From: Eubacterium sp. CAG:786
GTDB lineage: Bacteria > Bacillota > Clostridia > Oscillospirales > Ruminococcaceae
Length of the DNA stretch: 5,475 bases
Assembly (NCBI GenBank): GCA_000432175.1
Contig: HF989459.1
Coordinates: 1 to 5,475 of the forward strand
Direction: 5' to 3'
A model generated the notes under the pieces. That model saw nothing but the letters and a program-made list of their open reading frames with translations, made no database searches and was not told the origin of the DNA. Position numbers and translations under genes: made by a program. Each line of letters opens with the position of its first letter. The stretch's first letter is position 1. Below are positions 4,837 to 5,475 of the stretch, piece after piece.

Positions 4837-5424
4837 ATGGAGCTTTTAAAGGACAGGATAAGAAAAGACGGCGTTATCAAGGAGGGAAATGTCCTCAAGG
4901 TGGACAGCTTTCTCAACCACCAGATGGACATTGCGCTCATCAATGAGATGGGCAAGGAATTCCGCAGGCTGTTTCCGGATAAGAGCATCAACAAGATACT
5001 CACCATCGAGGCTTCGGGCATCGGCATAGCGTGCATTACCGCGCAGTATTTCAACTGCCCGGTGGTGTTCGCGAAAAAGACCCAGAGCATCAACATCGAC
5101 GGCGAGGTCTATTCCACGAAGATAAAGAGCTTTACGCACAACCGTACATACGACGTTATCGTGAAGAAAGCGTTCCTGTCGCCTGATGACAATATCCTCA
5201 TCATCGACGACTTCCTCGCGAACGGCTGCGCGCTGCTGGGGCTTATTGACATCGTGAAGCACGCAGGCGCGAAGATCGCGGGCGCCGGCATAGTCATTGA
5301 AAAGGGCTGCCAGTGCGGCGGCGAACTTGTACGCAGCCAGGGCATACGCGTTGAGTCGCTGGCAATAATAGACGCCATGGATCCCGTGAACGGCTGCACG
5401 TTCCGCGATGATCCCAGGAGCTGA
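4837..5424 (+). CDS. xpt: Xanthine phosphoribosyltransferase
   Basis: A 195-residue cytoplasmic salvage enzyme that makes XMP from xanthine and PRPP; length matches Bacillus Xpt (194). LKVDSFLNHQMD (20-31) is a hallmark segment, TIEASGIGIA (56-65) the following loop, and VVFAKK (76-81) the next strand. The PRPP-binding motif is ILIIDDFLANGCA (120-132), and RVESLAIIDAM (171-181) the C-terminal strand. In the Bacillus enzyme the PRPP loop reads ANGQA; here Gln is Cys131, and a second unusual pair, C158 and C160, follows IEK. Fold and assignment remain secure. The ATG at 4837 agrees with the Bacillus N-terminus (ME.LK..I...GV). The likely ribosome site is GAGAGG (4822-4827), inside the end of the upstream gene; GGAG at 4833-4836 abuts the ATG and is too close. 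It starts 6 nt after the flavoprotein stop, so the two are co-transcribed. The guanine riboswitch often found before xpt is not evident. Confidence 0.95.
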   Translation: MELLKDRIRKDGVIKEGNVLKVDSFLNHQMDIALINEMGKEFRRLFPDKSINKILTIEASGIGIACITAQYFNCPVVFAKKTQSINIDGEVYSTKIKSFTHNRTYDVIVKKAFLSPDDNILIIDDFLANGCALLGLIDIVKHAGAKIAGAGIVIEKGCQCGGELVRSQGIRVESLAIIDAMDPVNGCTFRDDPRS

Positions 5425-5448
5425 TTTTGACGGTACTACCGTTAAAAT
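5424..5448. repeat. 25-bp near-perfect palindrome after xpt
   Basis: Arms of 11 bp (5424-5434 with 5438-5448) with a single G-T mismatch pair (5429/5443) surround a 3-nt centre at 5435-5437; the core is ACGGTA-C-TACCGT. It begins on the last base of the xpt stop codon. As RNA it forms a stable hairpin, but no U-tract follows on either strand, so a standard intrinsic terminator is not supported. It could be a 3'-end processing or protective stem, or an operator for a gene beyond the window. Confidence 0.6.
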
Positions 5449-5475
5449 AGGGAACCTCTAAAAACCGGTTTGAAA

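Noticed and set aside
5449..5475. Sequence at the right edge (GGGAACCTCTAAAAACC) as a possible mobile-element end
   Set aside because: Only one copy is visible and the partner end would lie outside the window, so there is nothing to support an insertion sequence.

Overview
This window looks like ordinary chromosomal DNA from a low-to-mid-GC Firmicute, most likely a Ruminococcus-like clostridium (Oscillospiraceae). Three things suggest this. Promoters are near-consensus sigma-A type (TTGACA, 17 bp, TATAAT-like) in AT-rich gaps between GC-richer genes. Most genes have good Shine-Dalgarno sites. The gene families are a clostridial FAD oxidoreductase, a Bacillus-type Xpt and a short XRE regulator. 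The genus is an inference, because no rRNA or lineage marker is present.

Layout: the left edge carries the 5' two-thirds of a tRNA-Pro(GGG) on the minus strand, with a textbook promoter. Divergent from it is a single-gene unit for an ElaA-like GNAT acetyltransferase, also with a near-consensus promoter. That gene converges on a minus-strand XRE/Cro-type regulator, and a GC-rich hairpin lies between the two stops. A gene-free, AT-rich stretch of about 460 bp follows. It holds the XRE promoter with an overlapping dyad, several other dyads, and a promoter reading right.

That promoter drives a tight three-gene operon: a sugar phosphate isomerase/epimerase-type TIM barrel (TTG start), a ThuA-family protein (ATGA overlap), and a 63-residue acidic protein of unknown function (2 nt after the ThuA stop). 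The first two families usually process oxidised or unusual sugars, so a small carbohydrate-processing role is likely. No oxidoreductase, transporter or kinase is in view.

A 262-bp gap with two hairpins and a promoter leads to a second operon. It encodes a 467-residue FAD-dependent dehydrogenase with an N-terminal four-cysteine cluster, followed 6 nt later by xanthine phosphoribosyltransferase (xpt). The window ends just after xpt in a 25-bp near-perfect palindrome.

No mobile element, CRISPR array, phage gene or defence system was found. The most interesting material is regulatory: the repeated AAATCAAT motif and clustered dyads between the XRE gene and the sugar operon, the unexplained small acidic protein, and the pairing of the Cys-cluster flavoprotein with xpt. 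None of it amounts to a clear new system.
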